Positions 23,877-33,400 of a stretch of DNA of 64,000 bases are shown piece by piece. The stretch's first letter is position 1. Each line of letters opens with the position of its first letter. Where the stretch lies: the NCBI RefSeq assembly GCF_001618955.1, contig NZ_LVYV01000004.1:62001-126000 (forward strand). Direction: 5' to 3'. The DNA comes from Tardiphaga robiniae. Lineage in GTDB: Bacteria > Pseudomonadota > Alphaproteobacteria > Rhizobiales > Xanthobacteraceae. The notes under the pieces are model-generated. The model was not told the origin of the DNA, did not search any database, and saw only the letters and a program-made list of their open reading frames with translations. The translations under genes were made by a program, and so were the position numbers.

Positions 23877-23940
23877 GGCGTAGCGCGCGCTTGCAGATAG
23901 GTCACCGGATCAAGCCCGGTGACGACAATCGAGCGTAAGC

Positions 23941-25434
23941 TCAGCTCGCTTCCGCCAGCAGCGAGAGCTGCCGCGGGGCGTCGATCTCGCTCATGTCGGT
24001 GAGCGGGGTCGGATAGTCGCCGGTGAAGCAGTGGTCGGCGAATTTCGGATGGGCTGGATCGCGGCCGGGTTCGCCCATGGCGCGGTAGATGCCGTCGACC
24101 GAGACGAAGGCCAGCGAATCCGCGCCGATCAGGTCGCGCATTTCTTCCAGCGTGTGCGTGGCGGCCAGGAGGCCGGCGCGGTCCGGCGTGTCGATGCCGT
24201 AATAGTCCGGGTGGGTGATCGGCGGCGAGGCGATGCGGAAATGGACTTCCCTGGCGCCGGCGTCGCGCATCATCTTGACGATCTTCTTCGAGGTGGTGCC
24301 GCGCACCAGGCTGTCGTCGATCAGCACGATGCGTTTGCCTTCGATGGCGGCGCGGTTGGCCGAATGTTTCATGCGCACGCCGAGTTCGCGCACGCTCTGG
24401 GTCGGCTGGATGAAGGTACGGCCGACATAGTGATTGCGGATGATGCCGAGTTCGAACGGCACGCCCGACGCGCGGGAATAGCCGATCGCGGCAGGCACGC
24501 CGGAGTCCGGCACCGGCACGATCACGTCGGCTTCCACATGGGTTTCGCGGGCGAGCTGTTCGCCCATTGCCTTGCGGGTGTCGTAGACCGAACGTCCGCC
24601 GACGATCGAGTCCGGACGTGCGAAGTAGATATATTCGAAGATGCAGGGGCGCGGCGCTTGCGGCGCGAACGGCTTGTGGCTCTGCGCGCCGTTCTCGTCG
24701 AACACGATGACTTCGCCAGGCTCGATGTCGCGGATGTACTTGGCGCCGATGATGTCGAGCGCGCAGGTTTCCGAGGCGAGGATCGGCGAGCCGTCAAGTT
24801 CACCCAGCACCAGCGGGCGGATACCGAGCGGATCGCGGGCGCCGACCAGCTTCTTGTTGGTCAGGGACACCAGCGCATAGGCGCCTTCGATAGCGCGCAG
24901 TGCTTCGATGTAACGATCGATGAAACGGTTGCGCTTGGAATGCGCGACGAGGTGCAGGATGACCTCGGTGTCGGTGGTCGACTGCATCATCGCGCCGTTC
25001 TTCACGAGCTCGCGGCGCAAGGTCAGGCCGTTGGTGAGGTTGCCGTTATGGGCCACTGCAAAACCGCCGGCATTGAGCTCGGCGAATAGCGGCTGGACGT
25101 TGCGGAGAATGGTTTCGCCCGTGGTGGAGTAGCGGGTATGGCCGACGGCGGCGGTGCCGGGCAGGCGTTCGATCACTTCGCGGCGGGAGAAGGTGTCGCC
25201 GACGAGGCCGAGGCGACGTTCGGAATGGAAGCGCTTGCCGTCGAAGGCGACGATGCCGGCAGCTTCCTGTCCGCGATGCTGGAGGGCGTGGAGGCCGAGC
25301 GCGGTGATCGCCGCCGCATCGGGATGGCCATAGATACCGAATACGCCGCATTTTTCGCGGAGCATGTCGCCGTCGAGATCGGGATTTCGCATGGTGGTGC
25401 TCGCGTCGTCGGAAGGGCTCTGCATTGGATCCAT
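23941..25434 (-). CDS. purF: Amidophosphoribosyltransferase
   Basis: PurF makes 5-phosphoribosylamine from PRPP and glutamine, the first step of purine synthesis. The 497-residue chain has a 28-residue propeptide before the N-terminal nucleophile Cys29 (M-L-R-E-K-C-G-V-F-G), the glutaminase domain with H-T-R-Y-S-T-T-G and N-G-N-L-T-N, and the phosphoribosyltransferase domain with V-P-V-P-D-S-G-V-P-A and the PRPP loop I-V-L-I-D-D-S-L-V-R-G-T-T-S. The ATG at 25434 has AAAGG 8 bases upstream; an ATG at 25425 is the alternative. It follows cvpA by 35 bases, the classic cvpA-purF arrangement. Confidence 0.97.
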   Translation of the reverse strand: MDPMQSPSDDASTTMRNPDLDGDMLREKCGVFGIYGHPDAAAITALGLHALQHRGQEAAGIVAFDGKRFHSERRLGLVGDTFSRREVIERLPGTAAVGHTRYSTTGETILRNVQPLFAELNAGGFAVAHNGNLTNGLTLRRELVKNGAMMQSTTDTEVILHLVAHSKRNRFIDRYIEALRAIEGAYALVSLTNKKLVGARDPLGIRPLVLGELDGSPILASETCALDIIGAKYIRDIEPGEVIVFDENGAQSHKPFAPQAPRPCIFEYIYFARPDSIVGGRSVYDTRKAMGEQLARETHVEADVIVPVPDSGVPAAIGYSRASGVPFELGIIRNHYVGRTFIQPTQSVRELGVRMKHSANRAAIEGKRIVLIDDSLVRGTTSKKIVKMMRDAGAREVHFRIASPPITHPDYYGIDTPDRAGLLAATHTLEEMRDLIGADSLAFVSVDGIYRAMGEPGRDPAHPKFADHCFTGDYPTPLTDMSEIDAPRQLSLLAEAS

Positions 25435-25469
25435 CGCGCCTTTCAGGTGTCGCGAGAAACTAAGAACGC

Positions 25470-26102
25470 CTAGCGTCCCGCCGGTTTGCCATCGATCAGC
25501 TTTTTCAGGCTGTCGCGGGCAGGTTTGGAATAGCCATCCGCAGCGCCGGGCGCTGCTGGCTCGGCGTCGGTCGTATCCTCATCGGGTTTGTTTTTCTTGA
25601 ACCTCTTCAAGATGGTGTTTTCAGGGTCATCCGGCAAGAGTGCCATCAGCCAATCGCCGGTTCCCTGCAGAACGACGCGCGATTTTGCACCCGTGACCCA
25701 GTCCGGACGCTGCTTGTCCGGCACCAGCCAGCTGAAAAAGAGGAAGGCGACGACCACGATCAGCAGGCCGCGGGCGAGGCCGAACAGGAAGCCGAGCGTG
25801 CGGTCCAGCGCGCCGATGCGCGAATCCAGGATCATGTCGGAGATGCGGACCGTGATGATCGAGACCACGATCAGCGTGCCGATGAACACGCCGGCCACCA
25901 CCACGATGCTGGCGACGGTATCGTTGTTGAAATAAGTTTTAGCGGTCGGGAGCAGCTTCTGGAAAGCAAACAGGGTGACCAGCGCCGCCGCGCCCCAGGC
26001 CGCGATCGACAGAATCTCGCGCATGAAACCGCGAACCATGGCCAGCAGGCCAGAGATCAGCATGACGCCGAGCAGGACAAGGTCGAGAATCGTGATCGGC
26101 AT
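25470..26102 (-). CDS. cvpA: CvpA family membrane protein
   Basis: A 210-residue protein with four transmembrane segments (about residues 5-25, 28-50, 63-85 and 100-125) and a C-terminal cytoplasmic tail rich in Asp, Lys and Pro. Family marks are the N-terminal D-L-V-L-L-G-V-M-L-I-S-G, G-F-M-R-E-I-L-S-I-A-A-W and D-R-T-L-G-F-L-F-G-L-A-R-G. CvpA is needed for colicin V production and envelope stress tolerance in E. coli; mechanism unknown. The placement directly before purF is conserved across proteobacteria. Confidence 0.93.
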   Translation of the reverse strand: MPITILDLVLLGVMLISGLLAMVRGFMREILSIAAWGAAALVTLFAFQKLLPTAKTYFNNDTVASIVVVAGVFIGTLIVVSIITVRISDMILDSRIGALDRTLGFLFGLARGLLIVVVAFLFFSWLVPDKQRPDWVTGAKSRVVLQGTGDWLMALLPDDPENTILKRFKKNKPDEDTTDAEPAAPGAADGYSKPARDSLKKLIDGKPAGR

Positions 26103-26340
26103 CGGCTGGTCAGGTCCGCTCGTGAATCAGAAACCGCGAATCGGCACAGGCTGCCGCTTCAGGTGACGGTGATATGGCACGTCTCGCAAGGCCGGAAAAC
26201 CGCTATCGGCCGCAAGAGCGCACCTGATCACACCATTGTTCCGCTTTCGGCAGAGTGCCTTAACGGAGCGTGTTGCACATCTGCGCAGTCTGTCGCGCGC
26301 GCATTCTATAGCGGCCGCGGCAGCGCAGGTCACGTCGCTG

Positions 26341-27801
26341 TCAGCCGTCCTGGCGCTTGAATCGCGCCGGCGCGGTATTTTTCTCGGCATCTGTGCTTTT
26401 GCTGTTGTCGCGCGTGGGTTTGACGCCGCGCGCAGCGATATCGGCGACCAGCGAGGTGAGGCCGCCGATGGTATTCAGCGACAGTCCGGCATCGCCGCCG
26501 GGGTCGCCGCGCGCCGATTCCGGCAGCACCGCGCGGCCGAAGCCGAGCTTTGCCGCCTCTTTCAACCGCGCCGAGGTCTGCGCCACCGGGCGCACCGCGC
26601 CGGACAGCGAGATTTCGCCGAAATAGACCGCGTCGGTGGGCAGCGGCGCATTGCAGAGCGACGACACCAGCGCCGCGGCTGCGGCCATGTCGGCGGCGGG
26701 CTCGTTGATGCGCAATCCGCCGGCGACGTTGAAATAGACGTCGTAGCCCGACAGCTTAACCCCGCAATGGGCCTCCAGCACCGCCAGCACCATCGACAGC
26801 CGGGATGAATCCCAGCCGACGACGGCCCGGCGCGGCGTGCCCAAAGTCGTCGGCGCAACCAGAGCCTGCAATTCCACCAGCACTGGGCGGGTGCCCTCCA
26901 TGCCGGCGAACACGGCGGTGCCCGGCGAGCCCAGATCGCGGTCGGACAGGAACAGCTCCGAGGGGTTGGAGACCTCGCGCAGGCCGAGCCCAGTCATCTC
27001 GAACACGCCGATTTCGTCGGTCGGGCCGAAGCGGTTCTTCACCGCACGCAGGATGCGGAACTGCTGCGAGCCTTCGCCCTCGAAGGACATCACGGCATCG
27101 ACCATGTGCTCGACCACGCGCGGCCCGGCGATCTGGCCGTCCTTGGTGACATGGCCGACCAGGATGATGGTGGCGCCGGATTTCTTGGCGAAGCGAATGA
27201 GCGCCTGCGCCGAGGCGCGGACCTGGGTCACGGTGCCCGGCGCGGATTCCACCGTGTCGGTCCACATGGTCTGGATCGAGTCGATCACGATCAGCCGCGG
27301 CACCGTGCCTTCGGACAGCGTGGCAACGATATCCTCGACCGAGGTTTCGGAGGCGAGCTGCACCGAGGCGTCTGCGAGGCCCAAACGCGACGCGCGCAGC
27401 CGCACCTGTGCCACGGCTTCTTCGCCGGAGATGTAGACCACGCGATGGCCGGCCCGCGCCATCAGGCTGGTGGCCTGGGTCAGCAAGGTCGATTTCCCGA
27501 TGCCGGGATCGCCGCCGATCAAGAGCACCGAGCCGCGCACGAAACCGCCGCCGGTGACGCGGTCGAGCTCGCCCATGCCCGAGGCAATGCGCGGCGCATC
27601 ATTGCTCTGGCCGGTCAGGCTTTCGAGATTGAAGGTGCGCCCCTTGCGCTTGGAGCGCGCGCTGACCGGAATCGTGGTGACGCCGGTGGTGTCCTCCTCG
27701 GCCAGCGAATTCCACTCGCTGCAGGCGTCGCACTTGCCCTGCCACTTGTTATAGGCGGCACCGCAATTCTGGCAGACGAAGGAGAGGAGGTTCTTGGCCA
27801 T
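26341..27801 (-). CDS. radA: DNA repair protein RadA (Sms)
   Basis: RadA is a RecA-like branch-migration ATPase. The 486-residue protein has the N-terminal C4 zinc finger (Cys10, Cys13, Cys24, Cys27), the ATPase core with Walker A G-G-D-P-G-I-G-K-S-T (about 96-105), the RadA-specific K-N-R-F-G motif (V-K-N-R-F-G-P-T) and the Lon-protease-like C-terminal domain (G-Y-D-V-Y-F-N-V-A-G-G-L-R-I). The C-terminal 25 residues are polar and species-specific. It precedes cvpA-purF by 238 bases and is probably the first gene of this series. Confidence 0.97.
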   Translation of the reverse strand: MAKNLLSFVCQNCGAAYNKWQGKCDACSEWNSLAEEDTTGVTTIPVSARSKRKGRTFNLESLTGQSNDAPRIASGMGELDRVTGGGFVRGSVLLIGGDPGIGKSTLLTQATSLMARAGHRVVYISGEEAVAQVRLRASRLGLADASVQLASETSVEDIVATLSEGTVPRLIVIDSIQTMWTDTVESAPGTVTQVRASAQALIRFAKKSGATIILVGHVTKDGQIAGPRVVEHMVDAVMSFEGEGSQQFRILRAVKNRFGPTDEIGVFEMTGLGLREVSNPSELFLSDRDLGSPGTAVFAGMEGTRPVLVELQALVAPTTLGTPRRAVVGWDSSRLSMVLAVLEAHCGVKLSGYDVYFNVAGGLRINEPAADMAAAAALVSSLCNAPLPTDAVYFGEISLSGAVRPVAQTSARLKEAAKLGFGRAVLPESARGDPGGDAGLSLNTIGGLTSLVADIAARGVKPTRDNSKSTDAEKNTAPARFKRQDG

Positions 27802-27849
27802 TGGCGGAAGGAATCGCGGCTGTAGGTGTTTTTGGTTTGTTCTCTTGGT

Positions 27850-28053
27850 CTACGCGGTTGAACGGGGCATTTGCAAGTTTCTTCTCGAAGGGTTCGCCAG
27901 CCTCGCCGGGTGGGACGCATCGACCGGCACATGGGCAAGGTCTATTCGGTTGCCAAAAATTCCGACGCGCGAGAACTGGTCGGCAATGTCGGCCTGGATC
28001 GCCTTCGCCGCGGCGATGCCGGAGGTGCAGCCTCTGCAGTGGTACTTCTTCAA
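27850..28053 (-). CDS. Possible small Cys-containing protein
   Basis: A 67-codon frame starting with TTG; the first residues are K-K-Y-H-C-R-G-C-T-S-G. Nearly all third positions in its first 28 codons are G or C, as in real genes of this window, and the frame contains A-D-I-A-D-Q-F-S-R-V-G. No good ribosome-binding site or ATG is present, and the last third has weaker codon bias, so it may be a decayed gene or a chance frame. The rest of the 475-base gap between radA and the next gene (28054-28276) shows nothing I can support. Confidence 0.3.
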   Translation of the reverse strand: MKKYHCRGCTSGIAAAKAIQADIADQFSRVGIFGNRIDLAHVPVDASHPARLANPSRRNLQMPRSTA

Positions 28054-28276
28054 CTTGGCGATTGCTTACGCTCGGTAGACGCGCCGCGAGCAGAATCCAG
28101 ATGCAAGCGGTGGTGAGCAATCGAGGCTGCTCGACCAACCAGCTTAGCCGCAGTCCAGCGCTTCGCGAGTCTAATTCATTCCGCGCAGGAGCTCGTGTGG
28201 AACTGCACGTGCGACGAATCCTTCATTAACCTCCGCCCGATAGCCTCACCGCAGTGACGTCAGCGTGAGGTGTGCC

Positions 28277-28543
28277 GTGCGTATTTTGATGATCGTGCTG
28301 GGTGCGGCGACGCTGGCGACGCCGGTACTTGCCTCTGACTACCGCGATGCGCGCTATCGCGCCGGCACCGCGCACTATCCCATCACGATGGATACCGGCA
28401 TTCGCGCGCCGCCGCCGCTTTACTATGTGGAAGCGCCGCCGCGTTATGTGCGGGATCTGAGAACGGGCGAACCGGGCCAATGGGTGGTTCGCCAGCCGAG
28501 CGTGTTCGAGCATCTCTTCGGGCTGCCTCGCGACGGCTATTAG
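28277..28543 (+). CDS. Small secreted hypothetical protein
   Basis: An 88-residue protein with a signal peptide (MRILMIVLGAATLATPVLAS) and a short mature chain rich in Arg, Tyr and Pro (Y-R-D-A-R-Y-R-A-G, A-P-P-P-L-Y-Y-V-E-A-P-P-R-Y-V). GTG at 28277 is preferred, with GTGAGG 6-11 bases upstream; a GTG at 28265 in the same frame is an alternative. Unknown family; such Tyr/Pro-rich exported peptides are common in Bradyrhizobium relatives. Confidence 0.6.
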   Translation: MRILMIVLGAATLATPVLASDYRDARYRAGTAHYPITMDTGIRAPPPLYYVEAPPRYVRDLRTGEPGQWVVRQPSVFEHLFGLPRDGY

Positions 28544-28768
28544 GTTGGCTGCAGAGGCCGATTGATCTCACGTCGCGTTCTGCGGTGAATCCGGGCGCAG
28601 TGCGGCTGTGTCTGCCTTGGCATCCTCATATGTTGCCGTCATCAAATCTTAAGCACGTTCATCAAGGTAAATATCAGGACCGCGTTGACCGGTGGTGGTG
28701 CTTGGCTGAGTGTCGCGCATCAGAGCGATACGAGCCCATTTCAAACCAGCTTGCCACGGGACCTGATC

Positions 28769-29179
28769 ATGAAAAAATTGATTGCTGCTGCGCTGTTCGC
28801 CACTGTCGCCGGAATGGCGATGCCCGGTGTTGCCTCGGCAGGCTGCTATAACTGCTACACACCGCCGCCGTGCCAGACCTGCTATCAGCAGCAGGTGGTG
28901 CCGCCGCAGTATCGCACGGTCGAAGAGACTGTCATGGTCGCTCCCGGTCGCACCGTCCGACATCGCACGCCGGCCCAGTATGAGACCGTGATGGTACCGA
29001 AGACCGTGATGGTCGCGCCTGCGCGCGTCGATTACGAGCGCATCCCGGCGCAATACGCCACGCAGCAGCGTGTGCAGATGGTCGCTCCGGCGCAGGCCTA
29101 TTACGCACCGGTGCAGCAGGGCTGCTCGACCTGCAATCGCGGCTTCAGCTTCGGCTCAAGCTACGGATACGGCTACTAA
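28769..29179 (+). CDS. Secreted Cys/Tyr/Gln-rich repeat protein
   Basis: A 136-residue exported protein: signal peptide 1-24 (MKKLIAAALFATVAGMAMPG, ending A-S-A), a Cys-rich start (G-C-Y-N-C-Y-T-P-P-P-C-Q-T-C), then a repeated E-T-V-M-V-A-P-G-R-T / T-V-M-V-P-K-T-V-M-V-A-P-A-R pattern, and a C-terminal C-S-T-C followed by G-F-S-F-G-S-S-Y-G-Y-G-Y. The paired C-x-x-C motifs could form disulfides or bind metal. The ATG at 28769 sits at the signal peptide; upstream in-frame codons to 28685 are unlikely. No known function. Confidence 0.7.
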   Translation: MKKLIAAALFATVAGMAMPGVASAGCYNCYTPPPCQTCYQQQVVPPQYRTVEETVMVAPGRTVRHRTPAQYETVMVPKTVMVAPARVDYERIPAQYATQQRVQMVAPAQAYYAPVQQGCSTCNRGFSFGSSYGYGY

Positions 29180-29210
29180 GCCGCGGATAGCTCAGATTTT
29201 CAGGACTGCG

Positions 29211-29236
29211 ATCGGCCGCCTCAGGGCGGCCGATTT
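29211..29236 (+). terminator. Hairpin terminator after the Cys/Tyr-rich gene
   Basis: ATCGGCCGCC (29211-29220), loop TCAG, GGCGGCCGAT (29225-29234): perfect 10-base arms 31 bases after the stop codon. Only a weak T-run (TTTGCG) follows, so efficiency is uncertain. Confidence 0.6.
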
Positions 29237-29297
29237 GCGTTGGGAGAGGGCAGTGGCTGCAGTCAGGACAAATCGCTCTTGGCTTTCTCTCATGTGC

Positions 29298-29331
29298 CTC
29301 ATATATGATTCATATACGAATCATATATGAG
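29298..29331. promoter_or_regulatory. Perfect palindromic operator of the parD-like/map operon
   Basis: A 34-base perfect inverted repeat: CTCATATATGATTC (29298-29311), centre ATATAC, GAATCATATATGAG (29318-29331). Each arm contains the self-palindromic decamer TCATATATGA, and the two copies start 22 bases apart, about two helical turns. It ends 8 bases before the antitoxin ATG at 29339 and overlaps the ribosome-binding site GAGGAC. This is the usual position and geometry for an autoregulated antitoxin operator. Confidence 0.75.
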
Positions 29332-29338
29332 GACCCCC

Positions 29339-29551
29339 ATGGGTATCGTGAACATCGACGACGATCTGCACGATCAGGTGCGCAAAGCGAGCACAGTATC
29401 GTTGCGTTCGATCAACGCGCAGGCCGCCTATTGGATCAAGGTCGGCATGCTGTGCGAGACCAATCCGACGCTGAGTTTCAACGAGATCATGGCGCGTGAA
29501 CTGAGCTCCGCAGGCGTTTCGGCTCAGCCGCTGGCTGTCAGTGCAGCATGA
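29339..29551 (+). CDS. ParD-like antitoxin family protein
   Basis: A 70-residue protein, M-G-I-V-N-I-D-D-D-L-H-D-Q-V-R-K-A-S, with an N-terminal ribbon-helix-helix-like pattern followed by S-L-R-S-I-N-A-Q-A-A-Y-W-I-K-V-G and a C-terminal F-N-E-I-M-A-R-E-L. This matches the ParD-like family (antitoxin-type RHH proteins). The ATG at 29339 has GAGGAC just upstream. Its stop codon overlaps the start of the downstream methionine aminopeptidase (ATGA), so the two are translationally coupled. No ParE- or RelE-type toxin gene is present; the partner is the aminopeptidase. DNA binding to the palindrome just upstream is inferred. Confidence 0.75.
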   Translation: MGIVNIDDDLHDQVRKASTVSLRSINAQAAYWIKVGMLCETNPTLSFNEIMARELSSAGVSAQPLAVSAA

Positions 29552-30327
29552 CGAAGCGGCCTGAGGAACTGGCCTTGCTGGCCGAAGCTGGGCGGCTCCT
29601 GGCGTCCGTCTTCGGGCTGCTGGATCGCAGCTCGCTCGCCGGCATCTCGACGCTTCAGGTGAATGAAATGGTCGAGCGGTTCATCGTCGACGATCTCCAG
29701 GCCCGACCCGCAAGCAAGGGCCAATATGGCTATGGTTTCGTGTTGAATGCGTCGGTGAACAATGTGGTCTGCCACGGCATTCCATCGCAGTCGCACGTGC
29801 TTCGCGACGGCGACATCGTCAATTTCGACATCACGCTCGAGAAGAACGGCTACATCGCAGATTCCAGCAAGACCTATCTCGTCGGCGAGGTGAATCCGGC
29901 CGCCAGGAAGCTGGTCCAGACCACCTATGAAGCCATGTGGATGGGCATCCGGGCGGTTCGCCCGGGCGCACGGCTCGGAGACATCGGCTGGGCGATCGAA
30001 CGACATGCCAAGCGCAATGGCTATTCCGTGGTGCGTGAATATTGCGGTCATGGCATCGGCCGGGAGATGCATGAGGAACCGCAGGTTCGGCACTTCGGAA
30101 AGCCGGGGACGGGCCTCGCCCTGCGTGAGGGCATGGTGTTCACGATCGAGCCGATGCTCAATCGCGGTCGGCGGAGTGTGAGAACCATGGGTGACGGTTG
30201 GACTGTTGTGACGAGAGATGGGTCGCTGTCCGCGCAATTCGAGCACACCGTTGCCGTGACAGCATCCGGCGTGTCGGTGCTGACGCTGCGTCCCGACGAA
30301 CCAGGGCGTGGACTCATAAGCGCGTAG
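29548..30327 (+). CDS. map: Type I methionine aminopeptidase, ParD-linked paralogue
   Basis: A 259-residue metallopeptidase that removes N-terminal methionine from nascent proteins. All ligands are present: Asp94 (in N-F-D-I-T), Asp105 (in A-D-S-S-K-T), His168 (in C-G-H-G-I-G), Glu201 (in T-I-E-P-M) and Glu232 (in Q-F-E-H-T), as well as substrate-contact His76 (V-C-H-G-I-P). It begins at the ATG overlapping the antitoxin stop codon. The usual D-V-T is D-I-T, and the stretch after the Glu201 region is slightly longer than in housekeeping Map. Most relatives have another map elsewhere, so this is probably a second, regulated copy. Confidence 0.92.
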   Translation: MTKRPEELALLAEAGRLLASVFGLLDRSSLAGISTLQVNEMVERFIVDDLQARPASKGQYGYGFVLNASVNNVVCHGIPSQSHVLRDGDIVNFDITLEKNGYIADSSKTYLVGEVNPAARKLVQTTYEAMWMGIRAVRPGARLGDIGWAIERHAKRNGYSVVREYCGHGIGREMHEEPQVRHFGKPGTGLALREGMVFTIEPMLNRGRRSVRTMGDGWTVVTRDGSLSAQFEHTVAVTASGVSVLTLRPDEPGRGLISA

Positions 30328-30421
30328 CCAAATCCGAATGGCGCTTCCGGAGCCGTGGCCGATGTCGCGCTTCGTTGCAGCAGCGGCGCGGCCCATCTGA
30401 CCGCCGTTTGAAACGCGGCGG

Positions 30422-33400
30422 TCATCTCCCTGCCGTGATGACCCCTGTGCACAACTCGCCGTCAGCAGCACCATTTCCAAATGAAACTGCCGCATCGAGG
30501 TCCAGTTCGGAGAGCGGGACGGGCCGACCGAACAGAAAGCCCTGGACGAGGTCTACGCCTGCAGCCTGCAGATATTCAAATTGCTCTTCGGTCTCGACAC
30601 CCTCGGCTGTCGTAGCGATGTCAAGACCGCGGGCCAGCGCGAGCACCGAGGACACCACCGCTGCGCAATCGCGGCGATTGGGTGCGCCTTGTGCAAAGGA
30701 CTTGTCGATCTTGATCCTGTCGAACGGGAAATTGGTCAAATAACTCGCCGTTGAATAACCAGTACCAAAGTCATCAAGCGCCATGGAGATGCCGAGATTC
30801 TTCAGCTGCCGTATCGTCCCCAGATGCGCCGTCGCGTTCTCAAGAAGAGCCGTCTCCGTAATTTCCAACTCCAGCCGTTCAGGCGAAAGACCCGTCTCCA
30901 TCAGGGTATCCAGCATGACGTCGAGCAGTTTTCCCTTGCTGACCTGAACGGCAGAGATGTTGACCGTGATCTTGAGGTGAGCCGGCCACGACGCTGCATC
31001 CATGCAAGCCTGGTGCAGGATCCACTCGCCAAGAGGAAGGATCAGCCCCGTCGCTTCCGCGAGCGGAATAAATTGATCGGGAGCGATGAGTCCTTTCGAC
31101 GGATGCCGCCAGCGGACCAGCGCCTCAGCGCCGCGGATCTGCCGCGTCTTGGCGTCAACCACCGGCTGATAGTGCACCTCGAATTCATTTCGCGCGATCG
31201 CGTCCCGCAGTTCGTTTGCCAACACCCTCTGCGAGTGGGCAGCCTCGATCATTCCGGACTGGAACAGGCGGAAATCGTTTCGCCCGCCGGTCTTGGCGTC
31301 GTAGAGCGCGAGATCCGCTTTTCTTAACAGGTCCTCGGGATCGACGCCCTGTTCCGGAGCCAGGGCGATTCCAATGCTGATCCCGATGCTGGCCTCGTGG
31401 CCGCTGAGATCAAATGGCCGAGCAATGGCATCGATGATCCTGAGCGCAAGCACGATTGCACCCTCCTGCGGATTGGGTCCGCCGTCCTGGATGATCGCAA
31501 ACTCGTCACCGCCAAGGCGGGCCAGTACATCGGTTTCGCGAGTCGACGATTTCAGTCGTTGTGCGAACTCAACGAGCAAACGATCCCCAGCGGGATGTCC
31601 CAGCGTGTCGTTGACGGTCTTGAATTTATCGAGGTCGAGCATGACCACGGCAAAGCCACCGTCATGGCGGCCAAGACGCTTGCTCGCCTCCTCAAGTTTC
31701 TCGGTGAACAGTGTTCGGTTGGCAAGTCCCGTGAGCGCATCGTGACGCGCCAGGTGAACGATCTCGGCCTCTGCGCGCCGCCGTTCGGTGATATCTTCGT
31801 GCGTTGCAACCCAACCGCCGTCCTTCATCGGCTGTCGGGTGACGAGTATCAATCGCCCATCCGCAAATTCATCGACCCTGGCCGAGCTTGAATCTGTCGA
31901 ATGCTGGCCCAATTCAGCTATCTTTTTCCTGATGGCTGGTTCGCTGGTCCCGCCCTTGAGAATGCCACGAGAGACACGATCGGCGATGATAGCCTCATGA
32001 GGCGTTCCGACTTTCAACAAAGCCGCAGGCAACTGGTATAATTCCGCATAACGATCATTCCAGACAACGAGCCGTTTTGCTCCGTCGAACATGCAGAGAC
32101 CCTGCGACATGTTGGTCAGCGCAATGTCGAAGCGTTCGTTGGTCTGCTCCAGCTCCACGGCTTTCGCGGCCAGCAATTGCTCCCTGTGTTTTTGTGCCGT
32201 GACATCTTCATGAGTCGCCAGCCACCCCTCGTTCGGCATCAGATGGCGCGTCATCGAAATGAGGCGCCCATCGACAAGCTCCTGGACTTCTTTCTCCAGT
32301 TTCAGCTTGGCGTCGAAAAGGACGTCCGCAGCCATTTCGCAATTTGTTCTCTTTGCCCGGCGATATTCAATGATTTGCCGCAGCGTTGTCCCTGGCTTCA
32401 GCTGTTCCTCGCTGAGGTGATAGATTTCCGCATAGCGCGCATTTGAAAGAATGATCCTCTGCTCCCCATCAAACAGCGAAAGACCCTGCGACATGTTGTT
32501 CATCGCGGCGTCGAATCGCATGTTGATCCGCTCGAGTTCAGCAGCTTTATCAGTCAACAAGCGCTGTGCGCGCTTCTGCTCGGTGATGTCTTCATGGGTT
32601 GCAACCCATCCGCCATCCGCAATCGGCCTGCGTTGAATTAAAATCACGCGACCGTCGGCAGACATAAAAATCTGCCTTTGCTTCGTCGGAATCTCCTGAA
32701 CATCCCCGTCGATGGACAAATCGTGCTTTCCGCGATCTTTGAGGGCCTGCAGCATGAGAGACAAGGGTGTTCCGGGCCTGACGAGTTCTTCCGGGAAACC
32801 GTACATCTCGCGGAAGCGGCCATTCGAAACCACCAGATTCTTGTTCGCGTCAAACAGGCAGAGCCCTAGCGACATGTTGCTCAAGGCAGCATCGAACTGC
32901 ATGTTCGTTCGTTCCAGAATCCTAGTTTTTACGGCAAGACTATTCGTCTGGCGCAAAATCCTAAACGTGCCGAACAAGATGACGGCAACGATCATGGCGA
33001 CGAGCGGGCCCACCATGTAAAGGTGCTGGCGCCATGGTCCCAGCACCTCGCTGCGGGCGTATGTGATGACCAGGACCAGCGGCAGTCCGGGCACGGCCTT
33101 GTATCCCGCGAGGCGCGCGATTCCGTCGATAACGCCTATCGTCTCGTAGGAGCCGGCTTCCGATTTTGGCAGATATTCGGAGACGAGCGGGCTATCCGCG
33201 AAAGATTTTCCGATGGCTCCTTTTATCGCGGGCTCTCGCGCAAGAACCCGCCCCGTACCCGCGCGATGCAGCAACAGCACGGATCCGCCCTTGCCGACAT
33301 CAATCGCGCGATAGACCTGCGTGAAATGGGTCGGGTCGAGCGGCGCAGTTACGACCCCTGCGAAGCTGCCGTCGGCATTGCTTAACCGGCGCGACGCCGC

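Noticed and set aside
24031-25089. Open frame of 352 codons on the plus strand across purF
   Set aside because: Antisense shadow of purF; residue composition (Ala/Gly/Arg/His-rich) is typical of such shadows.
29339-29551. Classical ParDE toxin-antitoxin pair
   Set aside because: No ParE/RelE-like gene in either direction; the coupled downstream gene is methionine aminopeptidase.
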